Below are positions 9,115 to 18,890 of a stretch of 64,000 nt of DNA, in pieces (the stretch's first letter is position 1; every line of letters starts with the position of its first letter). The position numbers and the translations under genes were made by a program. The stretch is taken from positions 14,257 to 78,256 of the forward strand of contig CAAFOY010000081.1 in the NCBI GenBank assembly GCA_900764695.1, read 5' to 3'. Under the pieces are notes generated by a model. It saw only the letters and a program-made list of their open reading frames with translations. It was not told the DNA's origin and made no database searches. Origin of the DNA: Lachnospiraceae bacterium. Lineage in GTDB: Bacteria > Bacillota_A > Clostridia > Lachnospirales > Lachnospiraceae.

Positions 9115-10218
9115 CTATTTTCTTTTTATTACATTATATCTATGGCGTTCAAGTTGTTCCACAGCTTTGTCGGCTGATGTTTCATCATAGAATGAAATCT
9201 TTAATACGCCATCTTCAAATTCTCTATTATGTATAATGCCGATGTTTTTGATGCTGACTCCGTTTGTTGCAAGTATTGTGGCAATTGTAGCTATTGCACC
9301 GGATTCATCTATAATGTTGCAGTAAACATTGTAGCTTCTTGAAATAAGACTGTTGTTACGGTCTTCAATGCTGTCGCGGTAGTCACGGCTTTCTGAAATT
9401 AAATCAAAAATTCCCTGTCCCTTATGCTGGTCAAGGTCTTCTTTAATTTCAAGAAGGCTGTCAACATATTTCTGTAACATGTCACTAATATTAGTATTGT
9501 TTGTCATACAAATCTGTTCCCACATTTCAGGTGAAGAAGAAGCAATTCTTGTAATATCCTTAAAACCACCGGCCGCCATAGTTTTCATATATTCATTTTT
9601 TGAATCATTATGCTTAACCAGATTGACAAGGCTGGCAGCAATAAGATGTGGCAGGTGACTGATTGAAGCAACTACCTTATCATGTTCTTCATATGATATA
9701 TTAATTGGAATAGCCCCAATACCCTGAACGATTTCGGTAAACTCTTCAACACGCTCTTTACTAACAGCGTCAGTAGGAGTAATGGCATAGTATGCATTTT
9801 CAACCAGACGGTCGTTAGCATAAGTGTAGCTTGTTTTTTCAGAACCGGCCATTGGATGTCCGCCAATAAAATTTTTCTCCAGCCCAAGTTCTTTAACAGC
9901 CCTATGGATATTGCCTTTAACACTTCCCACGTCAGTGATAATGCAATCATCTTTTATAATATCTTTAAGAATCTTTAAATATTCAACATTTTTTTCAACA
10001 GGAGTGCAAAGAAAAATATAATCACACTCATTAAAAGTTTCATCAACTTGTGGAACAGCAACATTGGCAGTTCCGTCATTGATAGCCATAACTCTAGGCT
10101 CAGCGCTTCGATTGTATACAATAATCTTACAACTTGGGTAAACACGTCTAAGTGCCTTAGCAACTGAACCCCCTATTAAACCAATTCCTACAAATCCAAA
10201 AGTAATATGTTCTCTCAT
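9115..10218 (-). CDS. tyrA: Prephenate dehydrogenase with C-terminal ACT domain
   Basis: TyrA converts prephenate to 4-hydroxyphenylpyruvate for tyrosine synthesis. The 367-residue product begins with the NAD-binding motif GIGLIGGS (residues 11-18), has the family block GGHPMAGSEK near 140-150 and SHLPHLIA near 200, and ends with an ACT domain (about 295-367) of the kind that mediates feedback control by tyrosine. It stands alone on the minus strand, divergent from the EF-G-like gene and near the trp operon, so aromatic amino-acid genes are loosely clustered. Confidence 0.96.
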   Translation of the reverse strand: MREHITFGFVGIGLIGGSVAKALRRVYPSCKIIVYNRSAEPRVMAINDGTANVAVPQVDETFNECDYIFLCTPVEKNVEYLKILKDIIKDDCIITDVGSVKGNIHRAVKELGLEKNFIGGHPMAGSEKTSYTYANDRLVENAYYAITPTDAVSKERVEEFTEIVQGIGAIPINISYEEHDKVVASISHLPHLIAASLVNLVKHNDSKNEYMKTMAAGGFKDITRIASSSPEMWEQICMTNNTNISDMLQKYVDSLLEIKEDLDQHKGQGIFDLISESRDYRDSIEDRNNSLISRSYNVYCNIIDESGAIATIATILATNGVSIKNIGIIHNREFEDGVLKISFYDETSADKAVEQLERHRYNVIKRK

Positions 10219-10264
10219 AACTCTATTAAACTCTGATAAATCAGATTTCCTCCTCTTTTAACTT

Positions 10265-10294
10265 TAACACTTTAAAGTTTAACACTTTAAAGTT
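10265..10294. promoter_or_regulatory. Tandem 15-bp direct repeat carrying palindromes upstream of tyrA
   Basis: TAACACTTTAAAGTT occurs twice back to back (10265-10279 and 10280-10294), and each copy contains the palindrome ACTTTAAAGT. The pair lies 47-76 bp before the tyrA start, in the 330-bp divergent region shared with the EF-G-like gene. It looks like an operator, but the binding protein is unknown. The rest of the region (10300-10460) is A/T-rich with no coding signal I trust. Confidence 0.5.
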
Positions 10295-10465
10295 AAAACC
10301 GCAAGCACAAATTTAGAATTATCTAAAATTATTAAAAAAATATATTCTAAAATATAAAAATTAAAAAACAAAGTTATAAATATATAATAAAAACAGTATA
10401 TACAAATTAAAAAATTAGAGAACCCCAAAAATTTGCTTACACGGATTGTTAAAGATTTAACTTTG

Positions 10466-10494
10466 TTGTAAAGAACCGGCATATAGAGTAAAAT
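10466..10494 (+). promoter_or_regulatory. Candidate promoter of the EF-G-like gene
   Basis: TTGTAA (10466-10471), a 17-base spacer and TAAAAT (10489-10494) stand 53 bp before the start codon. The spacing is ideal; both boxes deviate from consensus. Confidence 0.5.
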
Positions 10495-10547
10495 ATATTA
10501 CATAGAATTGTAACGGATTTTAAAAATTAAATAAGGAGGCCGGAGTT

Positions 10548-12623
10548 ATGAACGTATATGAAACATCCAGTATTAGAAATGTTGTTTTTCTTGGTCACGG
10601 AGGATCAGGAAAGACTACTTTGGCAGAAGCCATTTCTTATTCTACAGGAGTAATTACCAGAATGGGACGGGTGCAGGACGGTAATACTATCAGTGATTAT
10701 GATAAGGAGGAGATTAAACGAAAGTTTTCCATAAATGCTTCAGTTATACCGGTAGAGTGGAATGGTTTGAAGATTAACATTCTTGACGCACCGGGATATT
10801 TTGATTTTGTGGGTCAGATGGAAGATGCAATGAGTGTTGCTGATGCAGCAGTTATTGTTGTAAATGGCAAGGCGGGAATCGAAGTTGGAACAATTAAGGC
10901 TTGGGAGATTTGTGAGAGAAGACAGATTCCAAGAATATTTTTTATTACCAACATGGATGATCCTAATGCTAAATATATGGAAATCGTGGAGCAGTTGAAA
11001 GAAAGATTTGGAAAGAAAGTGGCTCCATTCCATTTGCCTATTATTGAAGATGGAAAGTTAACAGGATATGTTAACGTGGTAAAAATGGGAGGTAGAAAGT
11101 TTACCGACGACCTTGGAAGCTATACGGAAAGAGATATTCCTGAGGATTTAACACCAGAACTTGAACCTTGTAGGGAACAGTTAATGGAAGCAGTGGCAGA
11201 ATCAGACGAAGTTCTTATGGATAAATATTTTTCAGGGGAAGAATTTACATACGAGGAGATTTCAATGGCTCTTAGAAGAAGTGTTATTAAGTGTGACATT
11301 GTTCCGGTACAGATTGGCTCAGGAGTAAATTGTCAGGGCGTTAACAGCTTTCTTCAGACTTGTGAGAAATATTTTCCATCAGCAGATAAAGCTGAAGTAA
11401 TGAAGATTGCCACAAACTTAGAAACAGGAGAAGAAGTTATAGGTGATTTTGATTGGAACAAACCTGTTTCAGCATATGTATTTAAAACTATAATGGATCC
11501 TTTTGTTGGTAAGTATTCTCTTGTAAAAGTTAGAACCGGAGTGTTGTGTGCAGGGGATACAGTTTACAACGCCACAAAAGATGTAGAAGAAAAACTAAGT
11601 AAGCTTTACGTAATGCGTGGCAAGAATGTAATAGAGGTTCAAAAACTATACGCAGGAGATATTGGAGCAATTGGAAAGCTTGCCAGCACAAGAACAGGAG
11701 ATACCTTATCAACTAAGGAATGGCCTATAGAATATCATCCAACAACAATGTCAAAGCCTTATACATATGTAAGATATAAAGCAGTTAACAAGGGTGAAGA
11801 AGAAAAAATAGCCCAGGCTTTAAACAAGCTTACAATTGAAGATTTAACATTGAAGGTGGTTGTAGATGATGAAAATAAGCAGACATTACTTTATGGAATA
11901 GGTGAACAGCAGTTAGAAGTTGTAGCATCCAAGCTTGAAGAAAGATATAAGGTTAAGATTACATTAGAGAAACCTAGAATTGCTTTTAGAGAAACAATAA
12001 AGAAGAAAGTTCAGGTTCAGGGCAAACACAAGAAACAGTCAGGTGGTCATGGTCAGTATGGAGATGTTGTAATGGAATTTGAGCCGTCAGGAGATTTGTC
12101 GAAACCTTATGAGTTTGAGGAGAAGATTTTTGGTGGAGCAGTTCCAAGAAATTATTTCCCTGCTGTAGAAAAAGGTATTCAGGAATGTGTTAAAGCAGGT
12201 CCACTTGCGGGGTACCCTGTAGTTGGAATTAAGGCTACTTTAATTGATGGCTCATATCACCCTGTAGATTCATCTGAAATGGCATTTAAGATGGCTACAG
12301 TATTAGCATTTAAGAAAGGTTTTATGGAAGCTAACCCGGTATTGCTTGAGCCTATTGCACTTTTAAGCGTTACAGCACCTGATAAATATTCAGGAGACAT
12401 AATGGGCGATTTAAATAAGAGAAGAGGAAGAATAACTAACATGATTCCAACAGATACAGGAAAGCAGATTATAGAGGCTGAAGTCCCAATGTTAGAATTG
12501 TCGGGTTATTCAACTTCACTACGTTCAATTACCGGAGGAAGTGGAGATTTTGAATATGTAGTATCAAAATACGAGCAGGCACCGGCAGATGTCCAAAACA
12601 GAGTGATTGAAGAGCAGAAATAA
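10548..12623 (+). CDS. EF-G-like translational GTPase (FusA2/EF-G-2 group)
   Basis: The 691-residue protein has the EF-G plan: GTP domain (1-270), domain II, domain III, domain IV with GGHGQYGDV (about 500-510), and a C-terminal domain V. An AGGAGG site precedes ATG 10548. It differs from housekeeping EF-G in its nucleotide motifs: G1 is GHGGSGKTT, G3 is DAPGYFDF, the switch-I RGITI position reads RKFSI, and the G4 NKMD position reads TNMD. This places it with EF-G paralogues rather than canonical FusA. The str operon (rpsL/rpsG/tuf) is absent from the flanks, which agrees. Exact role in the cell is unknown; a specialised ribosome factor is the best guess. It is not clearly a TetM-type protection protein. 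Confidence 0.9.
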   Translation: MNVYETSSIRNVVFLGHGGSGKTTLAEAISYSTGVITRMGRVQDGNTISDYDKEEIKRKFSINASVIPVEWNGLKINILDAPGYFDFVGQMEDAMSVADAAVIVVNGKAGIEVGTIKAWEICERRQIPRIFFITNMDDPNAKYMEIVEQLKERFGKKVAPFHLPIIEDGKLTGYVNVVKMGGRKFTDDLGSYTERDIPEDLTPELEPCREQLMEAVAESDEVLMDKYFSGEEFTYEEISMALRRSVIKCDIVPVQIGSGVNCQGVNSFLQTCEKYFPSADKAEVMKIATNLETGEEVIGDFDWNKPVSAYVFKTIMDPFVGKYSLVKVRTGVLCAGDTVYNATKDVEEKLSKLYVMRGKNVIEVQKLYAGDIGAIGKLASTRTGDTLSTKEWPIEYHPTTMSKPYTYVRYKAVNKGEEEKIAQALNKLTIEDLTLKVVVDDENKQTLLYGIGEQQLEVVASKLEERYKVKITLEKPRIAFRETIKKKVQVQGKHKKQSGGHGQYGDVVMEFEPSGDLSKPYEFEEKIFGGAVPRNYFPAVEKGIQECVKAGPLAGYPVVGIKATLIDGSYHPVDSSEMAFKMATVLAFKKGFMEANPVLLEPIALLSVTAPDKYSGDIMGDLNKRRGRITNMIPTDTGKQIIEAEVPMLELSGYSTSLRSITGGSGDFEYVVSKYEQAPADVQNRVIEEQK

Positions 12624-12737
12624 TCAAACTTAAAAAACAAATGACTACGATGTCTAATTAAGTAATACAATGAAATCAAAATAAAGTAAAAATAGTGAAA
12701 TAATAAAAATAATCAATTGATTAGATAAAAATAGTCA

Positions 12738-12766
12738 TTGATTTTTAGAAAAAAACAATATAGAAT
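12738..12766 (+). promoter_or_regulatory. Candidate promoter of the trp operon
   Basis: TTGATT (12738-12743), a 17-base spacer and TAGAAT (12761-12766) are placed so that transcription would begin just before stem I of the T-box. Confidence 0.6.
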
Positions 12767-12774
12767 TGTTCCAA

Positions 12775-13066
12775 CAATGATTAAACCGTTGATCGGGAGT
12801 AAGTAGTTACAAGAGATGTTTTTCAGAGAGTTGTCGGTTGGTGTGAGACAATAAACTATCAGTAATGAATGGACCTGAGAGGGCAGCTTGAAACCAATAT
12901 GATAATCATAGGAAGTAGACGCTGACGGATCCTTACCGTTATAGAAGGTAGCATATGATGGTATGCGATGAGTGAATGTGTTATACATTAATTTGGGTGG
13001 CACCGCAGAAGTTTATTATAGCTTTTGTCCCTTTACGAGAAGTAGAGGGACGAAAGCTTTTTCTTT
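12775..13066 (+). promoter_or_regulatory. T-box leader, tryptophan-specific
   Basis: The leader contains the AGTA/GATG-loop region of stem I, the distal AGAGA...TTGGTGTGAGA part, the specifier context GAA-TGG-ACC with TGG (Trp) at 12870-12872, and the T-box itself TTGGGTGGCACCGC (12994-13006 region). A terminator follows: GCTTTTGTCCCT (13021-13032) pairs with AGGGACGAAAGC (13046-13057) and runs into TTTTCTTTT. Known mechanism: uncharged cognate tRNA binds the specifier and T-box and favours the antiterminator. The Trp codon and the trpE gene downstream agree with each other. Confidence 0.95.
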
Positions 13067-13095
13067 TGTCCCAAAATAAAAATAAGGAGGACAAC

Positions 13096-14553
13096 ATGAA
13101 AACACAATCGTTTAACGAAATCGAAAATTTGACTAAAGAGTACAGTATGATTCCAATATGTAAGGAGATTTATGCAGACGTAATTACACCAATTCAGTTG
13201 CTTAGAAAGATGGAAGCTTTCGATAAGAATTTCTTCCTTCTTGAAAGTGTGGAAGGTGGAGAAAAGTGGGCGAGATATTCTTTTTTAGGATATGAGCCGG
13301 TTCTTCATATAACATGCAAGAATGGAAAGGTTACTCAGAAAAGCGGCGAAATTGAACATACAGTTACAGTGGATCCAATGGATGCATTAAGACAGTTGTT
13401 ACACAAATACAAATCTCCCAAAATTGAGGGAATGCCTACATTTACAGGTGGCTTTGTTGGAGATTTCGGTTATGAGATGATAGGATATGCGGAACCAAAG
13501 TTAAATATTAAAGATAGTGAATTTGATGACTATAACTTAATGCTTTTTGATAAGGTTATAGTTTATGATCACTTAAAGCAGAAAATAATGGTTATAGCTA
13601 ATATGAAGTCAAAAGATGGATTTCAGGGATATAACACAGCATTATTAGAAATCGAAAAGATGATAGCTTTAATAAATGACCAGAGAAAACTTCCGGTTGT
13701 AGAGGCAGATAAAGATGTTAAGTTTAAATGTAATGTTACAAAAGAAGAATATTGCCGGATGATTGAAAAAACAAAACATTACATAAAAGAAGGAGATATT
13801 TTTCAGGGAGTAATTTCAAGAAGATTTGTGGCGGATTATAAGAGTAGTCTTATTAATGCATACAGAGTTTTAAGAACAACAAATCCTTCACCTTATATGT
13901 ATTTTATTCAGTCAGATGATTTGCAGATAGCAGGTGCTTCACCGGAAACAATGGTAAAACTTGTAGATGGAAAGCTTACAACATTTCCTGTTGCAGGAAC
14001 AAGACCAAGAGGTGTTAATGATGAGCAGGATAAGACATTAGAAAAAGAATTATTAGCAGACGAAAAGGAATTAGCAGAGCATAACATGTTAGTGGACCTT
14101 GCAAGAAATGATATGGGAAGAATTGCAAAATATGGTAGTGTTTATTTAGAAGATTATATGAAAATACATAGATTTTCAAAGGTTATGCACATTGCTTCAA
14201 CAGTTTGTGGACAGATTAGAGAAGACAAAGATGGATGCGATACGGTATCAGCGCTTCTTCCGGCAGGAACATTATCAGGGGCGCCTAAGTTTAGGGCATG
14301 TCAGATAATTGATGAACTTGAAAAAGAACCTAGGGGTGTGTATGGAGGAGCAATTGGTTACATTGATTTGTCGGGAAATCTTGATGTATGTATAGCAATT
14401 AGAACTGCAGTAAAGAAGGAGAACAAGGTATATGTTCAGGCAGGTGCGGGAATTGTAGCTGATAGTATTCCTGAAAGCGAATATATGGAATGTGCTCATA
14501 AGGCAGGAGCAGTTATAGATGCTATAAAACGAGGAAGTGAGGTGAACGGATAA
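13096..14553 (+). CDS. trpE: Anthranilate synthase component I
   Basis: TrpE makes anthranilate from chorismate using ammonia from TrpG. The start is ATG 13096, 6 bases after AAGGAGG; a longer frame from 12976 would run through the T-box terminator and is not used. The 485-residue product has the chorismate-binding blocks GDIFQGVISRRF, PSPYMYFI, AGASPETMVKL, FPVAGTRPRG and LSGAPKFRACQIIDELE. The N-terminal region carries the ELLESVEGGE-like feedback area (LLESVEGGEKWARYSF). Its stop overlaps the trpG start (TAATG), so translation is coupled. Confidence 0.97.
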   Translation: MKTQSFNEIENLTKEYSMIPICKEIYADVITPIQLLRKMEAFDKNFFLLESVEGGEKWARYSFLGYEPVLHITCKNGKVTQKSGEIEHTVTVDPMDALRQLLHKYKSPKIEGMPTFTGGFVGDFGYEMIGYAEPKLNIKDSEFDDYNLMLFDKVIVYDHLKQKIMVIANMKSKDGFQGYNTALLEIEKMIALINDQRKLPVVEADKDVKFKCNVTKEEYCRMIEKTKHYIKEGDIFQGVISRRFVADYKSSLINAYRVLRTTNPSPYMYFIQSDDLQIAGASPETMVKLVDGKLTTFPVAGTRPRGVNDEQDKTLEKELLADEKELAEHNMLVDLARNDMGRIAKYGSVYLEDYMKIHRFSKVMHIASTVCGQIREDKDGCDTVSALLPAGTLSGAPKFRACQIIDELEKEPRGVYGGAIGYIDLSGNLDVCIAIRTAVKKENKVYVQAGAGIVADSIPESEYMECAHKAGAVIDAIKRGSEVNG

Positions 14554-15131
14554 TGGTACTTTTAATAGACAATTACGATAGTTTTTCTTATAACCTTGTT
14601 CAGCTAATCGGAGAATTAACAGATGGAAATATTAAGGTAGTAAGAAATGATGAAATAACAATAGATGAAATAAGAAAAATGAATCCGGAAAGCATTATTT
14701 TATCACCGGGACCGGGAAAACCGGAAGATGCAGGTATATGCGAGGACGTTGTAAGACAGCTTAAAGACGAACATCCAATTCTTGGTGTATGTTTGGGACA
14801 TCAAAGTATATGTGAAGTTTTTGGAGCAAAGGTTACATATGCAAAACAGTTAATGCATGGTAAACAAAGTGAAATGACAATTTTAAAAGAAGATCCTATT
14901 TTTGAAGGTTTAGGTGAAAGTTTTAAGGGAGCAAGGTATCATTCACTTTCAGCAGATAGAAATACAATACCTTATGAGTTAGAAGTAATAGCCATTGACG
15001 GGAAAGACGGAGAAGTAATGGCTGTAAAGCACAAAGAATATCCTATATATGGATTACAGTTTCATCCGGAATCAGTTTTAACACCGGAAGGAAAAACACT
15101 TGTAAACAATTTTTTAAAACTAAATAACTAA
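14553..15131 (+). CDS. trpG: Anthranilate synthase component II (glutamine amidotransferase)
   Basis: A class I glutamine amidotransferase of 192 residues: LSPGPGKPEDAG (50-61), nucleophile Cys80 in GVCLGHQ, and FHPES with the His/Glu pair near 172. It delivers ammonia to TrpE. It overlaps the trpE stop by one base. No fused TrpD domain is present; trpD is a separate gene 90 bp on. Confidence 0.97.
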   Translation: MVLLIDNYDSFSYNLVQLIGELTDGNIKVVRNDEITIDEIRKMNPESIILSPGPGKPEDAGICEDVVRQLKDEHPILGVCLGHQSICEVFGAKVTYAKQLMHGKQSEMTILKEDPIFEGLGESFKGARYHSLSADRNTIPYELEVIAIDGKDGEVMAVKHKEYPIYGLQFHPESVLTPEGKTLVNNFLKLNN

Positions 15132-15223
15132 TACGAAAATCTTAAAATACAAAATTATTGAATTAATATAAAAGAAGATACATTTTAAGTAAGATGAAAA
15201 ACAATAAGAATAGGAGGGTTAAA

Positions 15224-16237
15224 ATGATTAAAGAGGCAATAAATAAATTAGTAAACGGAGAAGATTTATCATATGAGACTGTTGAAAAAGTAATGAATGA
15301 AATAATGAGTGGGGAAACACCAAATGAATTAATTAGTTCATATCTTGTTGCACTTAGAATGAAGGGTGAAACAATTGACGAAATATCAGGCTCGGCTATG
15401 GGAATGAGAAATAACGGAATAAAGCTTGAACATAATATGGATGTACTTGAAATAGTTGGTACAGGCGGAGATGAAGCGTTTACTTTTAACATTTCAACAA
15501 CATCGGCAATTGTTGCAGCTGCTGCAGGTTGCAAAGTAGCAAAGCATGGAAACAGAAGTGTTTCAAGTAAGTCAGGTGCAGCAGATGTACTTGAAGCTTT
15601 AGGAGTTGACATTACAATTAAGCCTGATCAAAGCAAGGAGTTACTTGATAAAATAGGAATTTGTTTCTTATTTGCACAGAAATATCATTCATCAATGCGA
15701 TTTGTGGGACCTGTAAGAAAGCAACTTGGAATAAGAACAATCTTTAATATTCTTGGACCTTTAACAAATCCGGCAGATGCTAATATGGAAATACTTGGTG
15801 TTTATGATGAAGCATTAGTTGAACCTTTAGCAGAAGTACTTATAAAGCTTGGAGTAAAGAAAGGAATGGTTGTTTTCGGACAAGATGTTATGGACGAAAT
15901 TACACTAAGTGCAAAAACAACAGTATGTGAAATCAGATATGGAAAAACAAATAAATACGAAATTAATCCTGAAGATTATGGATTTAAGATTTGTAGCAAG
16001 GATGATTTGGTAGGTGGAGATGCAGTCAAGAATGCAGAAATTACAAGAGAGATTTTAAATGGTAAGAAAGGACCAAAGACAGATGCAGTATTATTAAATG
16101 CAGGTGCCTGCATTTATATGACAAGAGATGATGTTACATACAAAGAAGCAATTAACATTGCAAGACAAACAATTGAAAGTGGAAAAGCAAAAGAAAAACT
16201 TGAACAGTTTATTGAAATGTCTAACTCATTTAAATAA
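15224..16237 (+). CDS. trpD: Anthranilate phosphoribosyltransferase
   Basis: TrpD joins anthranilate to PRPP. ATG 15224 is preferred over the in-frame ATG 15194 because TAGGAGGG lies 7 bases before it. The 337-residue product has the PRPP-binding GTGGDEAFTFNIST near residue 79, KHGNRSVSSKSGAADVLEALG near 110-130, and the VFGQDVMDE block. It follows the 92-bp gap after trpG, the only sizeable gap in the operon; I see no hairpin or promoter of note there. Confidence 0.97.
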   Translation: MIKEAINKLVNGEDLSYETVEKVMNEIMSGETPNELISSYLVALRMKGETIDEISGSAMGMRNNGIKLEHNMDVLEIVGTGGDEAFTFNISTTSAIVAAAAGCKVAKHGNRSVSSKSGAADVLEALGVDITIKPDQSKELLDKIGICFLFAQKYHSSMRFVGPVRKQLGIRTIFNILGPLTNPADANMEILGVYDEALVEPLAEVLIKLGVKKGMVVFGQDVMDEITLSAKTTVCEIRYGKTNKYEINPEDYGFKICSKDDLVGGDAVKNAEITREILNGKKGPKTDAVLLNAGACIYMTRDDVTYKEAINIARQTIESGKAKEKLEQFIEMSNSFK

Positions 16238-16248
16238 AGGAGAGCAAA

Positions 16249-17025
16249 ATGATTCTTGATAAATTAGCACAGTCTACTTACAAAAGAGTAGAGGAAGAAA
16301 AAAAGCAGATTTCCCCTGAAGAGGTAAAAGCTAAAGCACTGTCAATGAAAAAAGGAAATTTTGAGTTTGAAAATGCATTAAGAAGCAACGACATAACCTT
16401 TATATGTGAGGTGAAAAAAGCTTCACCATCCAAGGGAATTATTGCAGAGAATTTCCCATATGTTCAGATTGCAAAGGAATATGAACAGGCAGGAGCAGGA
16501 TGTATATCAGTTTTGACAGAGCCGGAATATTTTAAGGGCGATAAAAAATATTTAAAGGAAATAAGTGAAAATGTGTCTTTGCCGTTAATAAGAAAAGATT
16601 TCGTAATAGACGAATATATGATTTATGACGGAAAGCTTCATGGTGCATCCTGTGTATTACTTATTTGTTCTCTCCTTAGTGAAAGTACAATAAGAAATTA
16701 TATAGGAATATGTGACACTCTTGGAATTTCAGCATTAGTTGAGGCTCACGATGAAATGGAAATAAACAAGGCAATAAGGGCAGGAGCAAGAATTATCGGT
16801 GTAAACAATAGAGATTTGAAAACATTTACAGTTGATATATCAAATAGCGAACGTTTACGGAAGTTAGTACCTGAAAACATTCTTTTTGTGGCAGAAAGCG
16901 GAATAAAGAATAATGGAGACATAAAGAGACTTAGAGAAGCAAAAGTTGATGCGGTTCTTATTGGAGAAACTTTTATGAAGTCAGAAAACAAGAAAGAAAT
17001 GCTTAAGGAGCTTGCAGCAATGTAG
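16249..17025 (+). CDS. trpC: Indole-3-glycerol phosphate synthase
   Basis: A 258-residue TIM barrel with the family blocks FICEVKKASPSKG (catalytic Lys), VLTEPEYFKGD, LPLIRKDFVIDEYMI, IGVNNRDLKTF and ESGI. It closes the indole ring in tryptophan synthesis. It starts 11 bp after trpD with an AGGAGAG ribosome site. It is a stand-alone enzyme, not fused to TrpF. Confidence 0.97.
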   Translation: MILDKLAQSTYKRVEEEKKQISPEEVKAKALSMKKGNFEFENALRSNDITFICEVKKASPSKGIIAENFPYVQIAKEYEQAGAGCISVLTEPEYFKGDKKYLKEISENVSLPLIRKDFVIDEYMIYDGKLHGASCVLLICSLLSESTIRNYIGICDTLGISALVEAHDEMEINKAIRAGARIIGVNNRDLKTFTVDISNSERLRKLVPENILFVAESGIKNNGDIKRLREAKVDAVLIGETFMKSENKKEMLKELAAM

Positions 17026-17054
17026 GAATTGGTTACAAGGTATTGGAGAGTTTT

Positions 17055-17666
17055 ATGACAAAGATTAAAATATGTGGCTTGAAAAGATTACAGGACATAG
17101 AGTATGTAAATGAACTGTTACCGGATTTTATAGGTTTTGTTTTTGCAGGAACTAAGAGAAGAATAACTGACGAAAAAGCAAAGGAACTTAAAGCAGCTTT
17201 AAATCCGGAAATTAAATCGGTTGGGGTGTTTGTTAATGATACATTAGAGCATATAAGTTTTCTTGCAAACAATAATATAATTGACATTATCCAGTTACAT
17301 GGTGATGAGGACAGAAAATATATAGCAGATCTAAGAAAATTGACAGATAAAAAAATAATAAAAGCCGTAAGAGTAAAGGATTCCATGTCAGTACAAGAGG
17401 CAAAGGAGTTAAATGCAGATTATTTGCTATTAGACACCTACTCAAATAGCGGAGAATATGGAGGAACCGGAAAAACTTTTAACAGAGAATATATTCCAAA
17501 AAATATTGGAAATTATTTTCTTGCAGGAGGTTTAAACGCAGAAAATCTTAAGGAGATAATTAAAGATACTAATCCATATGCAGTAGATTTAAGCAGCGGA
17601 GTTGAAACTGACGGATTTAAAGACAGAGAAAAAATTAAAAAAGTTATAGAAATTGTAAGGCAATAA
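17055..17666 (+). CDS. trpF: Phosphoribosylanthranilate isomerase
   Basis: The 203-residue barrel opens with TKIKICGLKR (catalytic Cys) and has GFVFAGTKRRI, IIQLHGDED, YLLLDTYS..GGTGKTF and AVDLSSGVE. ATG 17055 has GGAGAG 4 bases upstream, so the in-frame TTG at 17043 is not needed. It isomerises PRA to CdRP between TrpD and TrpC. Gap to trpC is 29 bp. Confidence 0.95.
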   Translation: MTKIKICGLKRLQDIEYVNELLPDFIGFVFAGTKRRITDEKAKELKAALNPEIKSVGVFVNDTLEHISFLANNNIIDIIQLHGDEDRKYIADLRKLTDKKIIKAVRVKDSMSVQEAKELNADYLLLDTYSNSGEYGGTGKTFNREYIPKNIGNYFLAGGLNAENLKEIIKDTNPYAVDLSSGVETDGFKDREKIKKVIEIVRQ

Positions 17667-17684
17667 TTGCAGATAGGAGATAAA

Positions 17685-18890
17685 ATGAGCGATACAAATA
17701 ATACAAACTCAAAAGGAAGATTTGGAAGATATGGTGGACAGTATGTTCCTGAAACATTAATGAATGCAGTAAATGAATTGGAGGAAGCATACAATCACTA
17801 TAAGGATGATCCGGAATTTAATAAGGAATTAACAGACCTTTTAAATAACTATGTAGGCAGACCATCTTTGCTTTATTATGCAGAAAAAATGACAAAGGAT
17901 TTAGGTGGCGCAAAGGTTTATTTAAAGAGAGAAGATTTAAATCATACAGGTTCTCATAAGCTTAACAATGCCATGGGTCAGGTTTTACTTGCAAAGAAAA
18001 TGGGAAAAACAAGAGTTATAGCTGAAACAGGTGCAGGACAGCATGGTGTGGCGACAGCAACGGCAGCAGCTTTAATGGGAATGGAATGTGAAGTCTTCAT
18101 GGGAAAAGAAGACTGCCAAAGACAGGCACTTAACGTATTTAGAATGGAACTTTTAGGAGCAAAAGTTCATCCTGTAACAAGTGGAACAATGACATTAAAA
18201 GATGCAGTAAACGAAACTATGAAGGAATGGACTAACAGAATTGATGACACACATTATGTTCTCGGCTCAGTAATGGGACCACATCCTTTCCCAACTATTG
18301 TACGTGATTTTCAGGCAATAATCAGCAAGGAAATAAAAGAACAGTTAATGGAAAAAGAAGGCAAATTACCTGATGCAGTAATCGCCTGTGTAGGCGGCGG
18401 TTCAAACGCAATCGGTGCTTTCTACAATTTCATTGAAGATAAAGACGTTAAATTAATCGGTTGTGAGGCAGCAGGACTTGGAGTTGATAATCCAAAGAAC
18501 GCAGCAACAATGGCTAACGGTTCAGAAGCTATTTTCCATGGAATGAAGTCTTTATTCTGCCAGAATGAATATGGTCAGATTGCCCCTGTTTATTCAATTT
18601 CAGCAGGACTTGATTATCCGGGAATCGGACCTGAACATGCAATGCTTCAGGCAGAAAAAAGAGCAGAATATGTGGCAATTACAGATGAAGAAGCAGTTAA
18701 TGCTTTTGAATATTTGTCAAAAACAGAAGGGATTATTCCTGCAATTGAAAGTTCTCACGCAATTGCATATGCAATGAAGTATGTGCCAACTTTGGACAAA
18801 GATAAAATCGTAGTAGTTAACGTGTCAGGCCGTGGCGACAAGGACGTGGCAGCAATAGCAAGATATAGAGGAGTACAGATTTATGAGTAA
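17685..18890 (+). CDS. trpB: Tryptophan synthase beta chain
   Basis: A PLP enzyme of 401 residues: [14 protein letters not shown] at the N-terminus, the PLP lysine in [10 protein letters not shown], the phosphate-binding GGGSNAIG, and [12 protein letters not shown], the last two typical of the TrpB1 class that partners TrpA. ATG 17685 follows a TAGGAGA site; the in-frame TTG 17667 is upstream of that site. It overlaps trpA by 8 bp. Confidence 0.97.
   Translation: MSDTNNTNSKGRFGRYGGQYVPETLMNAVNELEEAYNHYKDDPEFNKELTDLLNNYVGRPSLLYYAEKMTKDLGGAKVYLKREDLNHTGSHKLNNAMGQVLLAKKMGKTRVIAETGAGQHGVATATAAALMGMECEVFMGKEDCQRQALNVFRMELLGAKVHPVTSGTMTLKDAVNETMKEWTNRIDDTHYVLGSVMGPHPFPTIVRDFQAIISKEIKEQLMEKEGKLPDAVIACVGGGSNAIGAFYNFIEDKDVKLIGCEAAGLGVDNPKNAATMANGSEAIFHGMKSLFCQNEYGQIAPVYSISAGLDYPGIGPEHAMLQAEKRAEYVAITDEEAVNAFEYLSKTEGIIPAIESSHAIAYAMKYVPTLDKDKIVVVNVSGRGDKDVAAIARYRGVQIYE

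Noticed and set aside
10548..12623. Tetracycline-resistance ribosomal protection protein
   Set aside because: The C-terminal domain IV keeps the EF-G-type GGHGQYGDV, and no leader peptide or mobile flank typical of tet(M)-type genes is present.
12713..13003. Minus-strand ORF of 96 codons before trpE
   Set aside because: It lies wholly within the T-box leader, whose structure explains the sequence.
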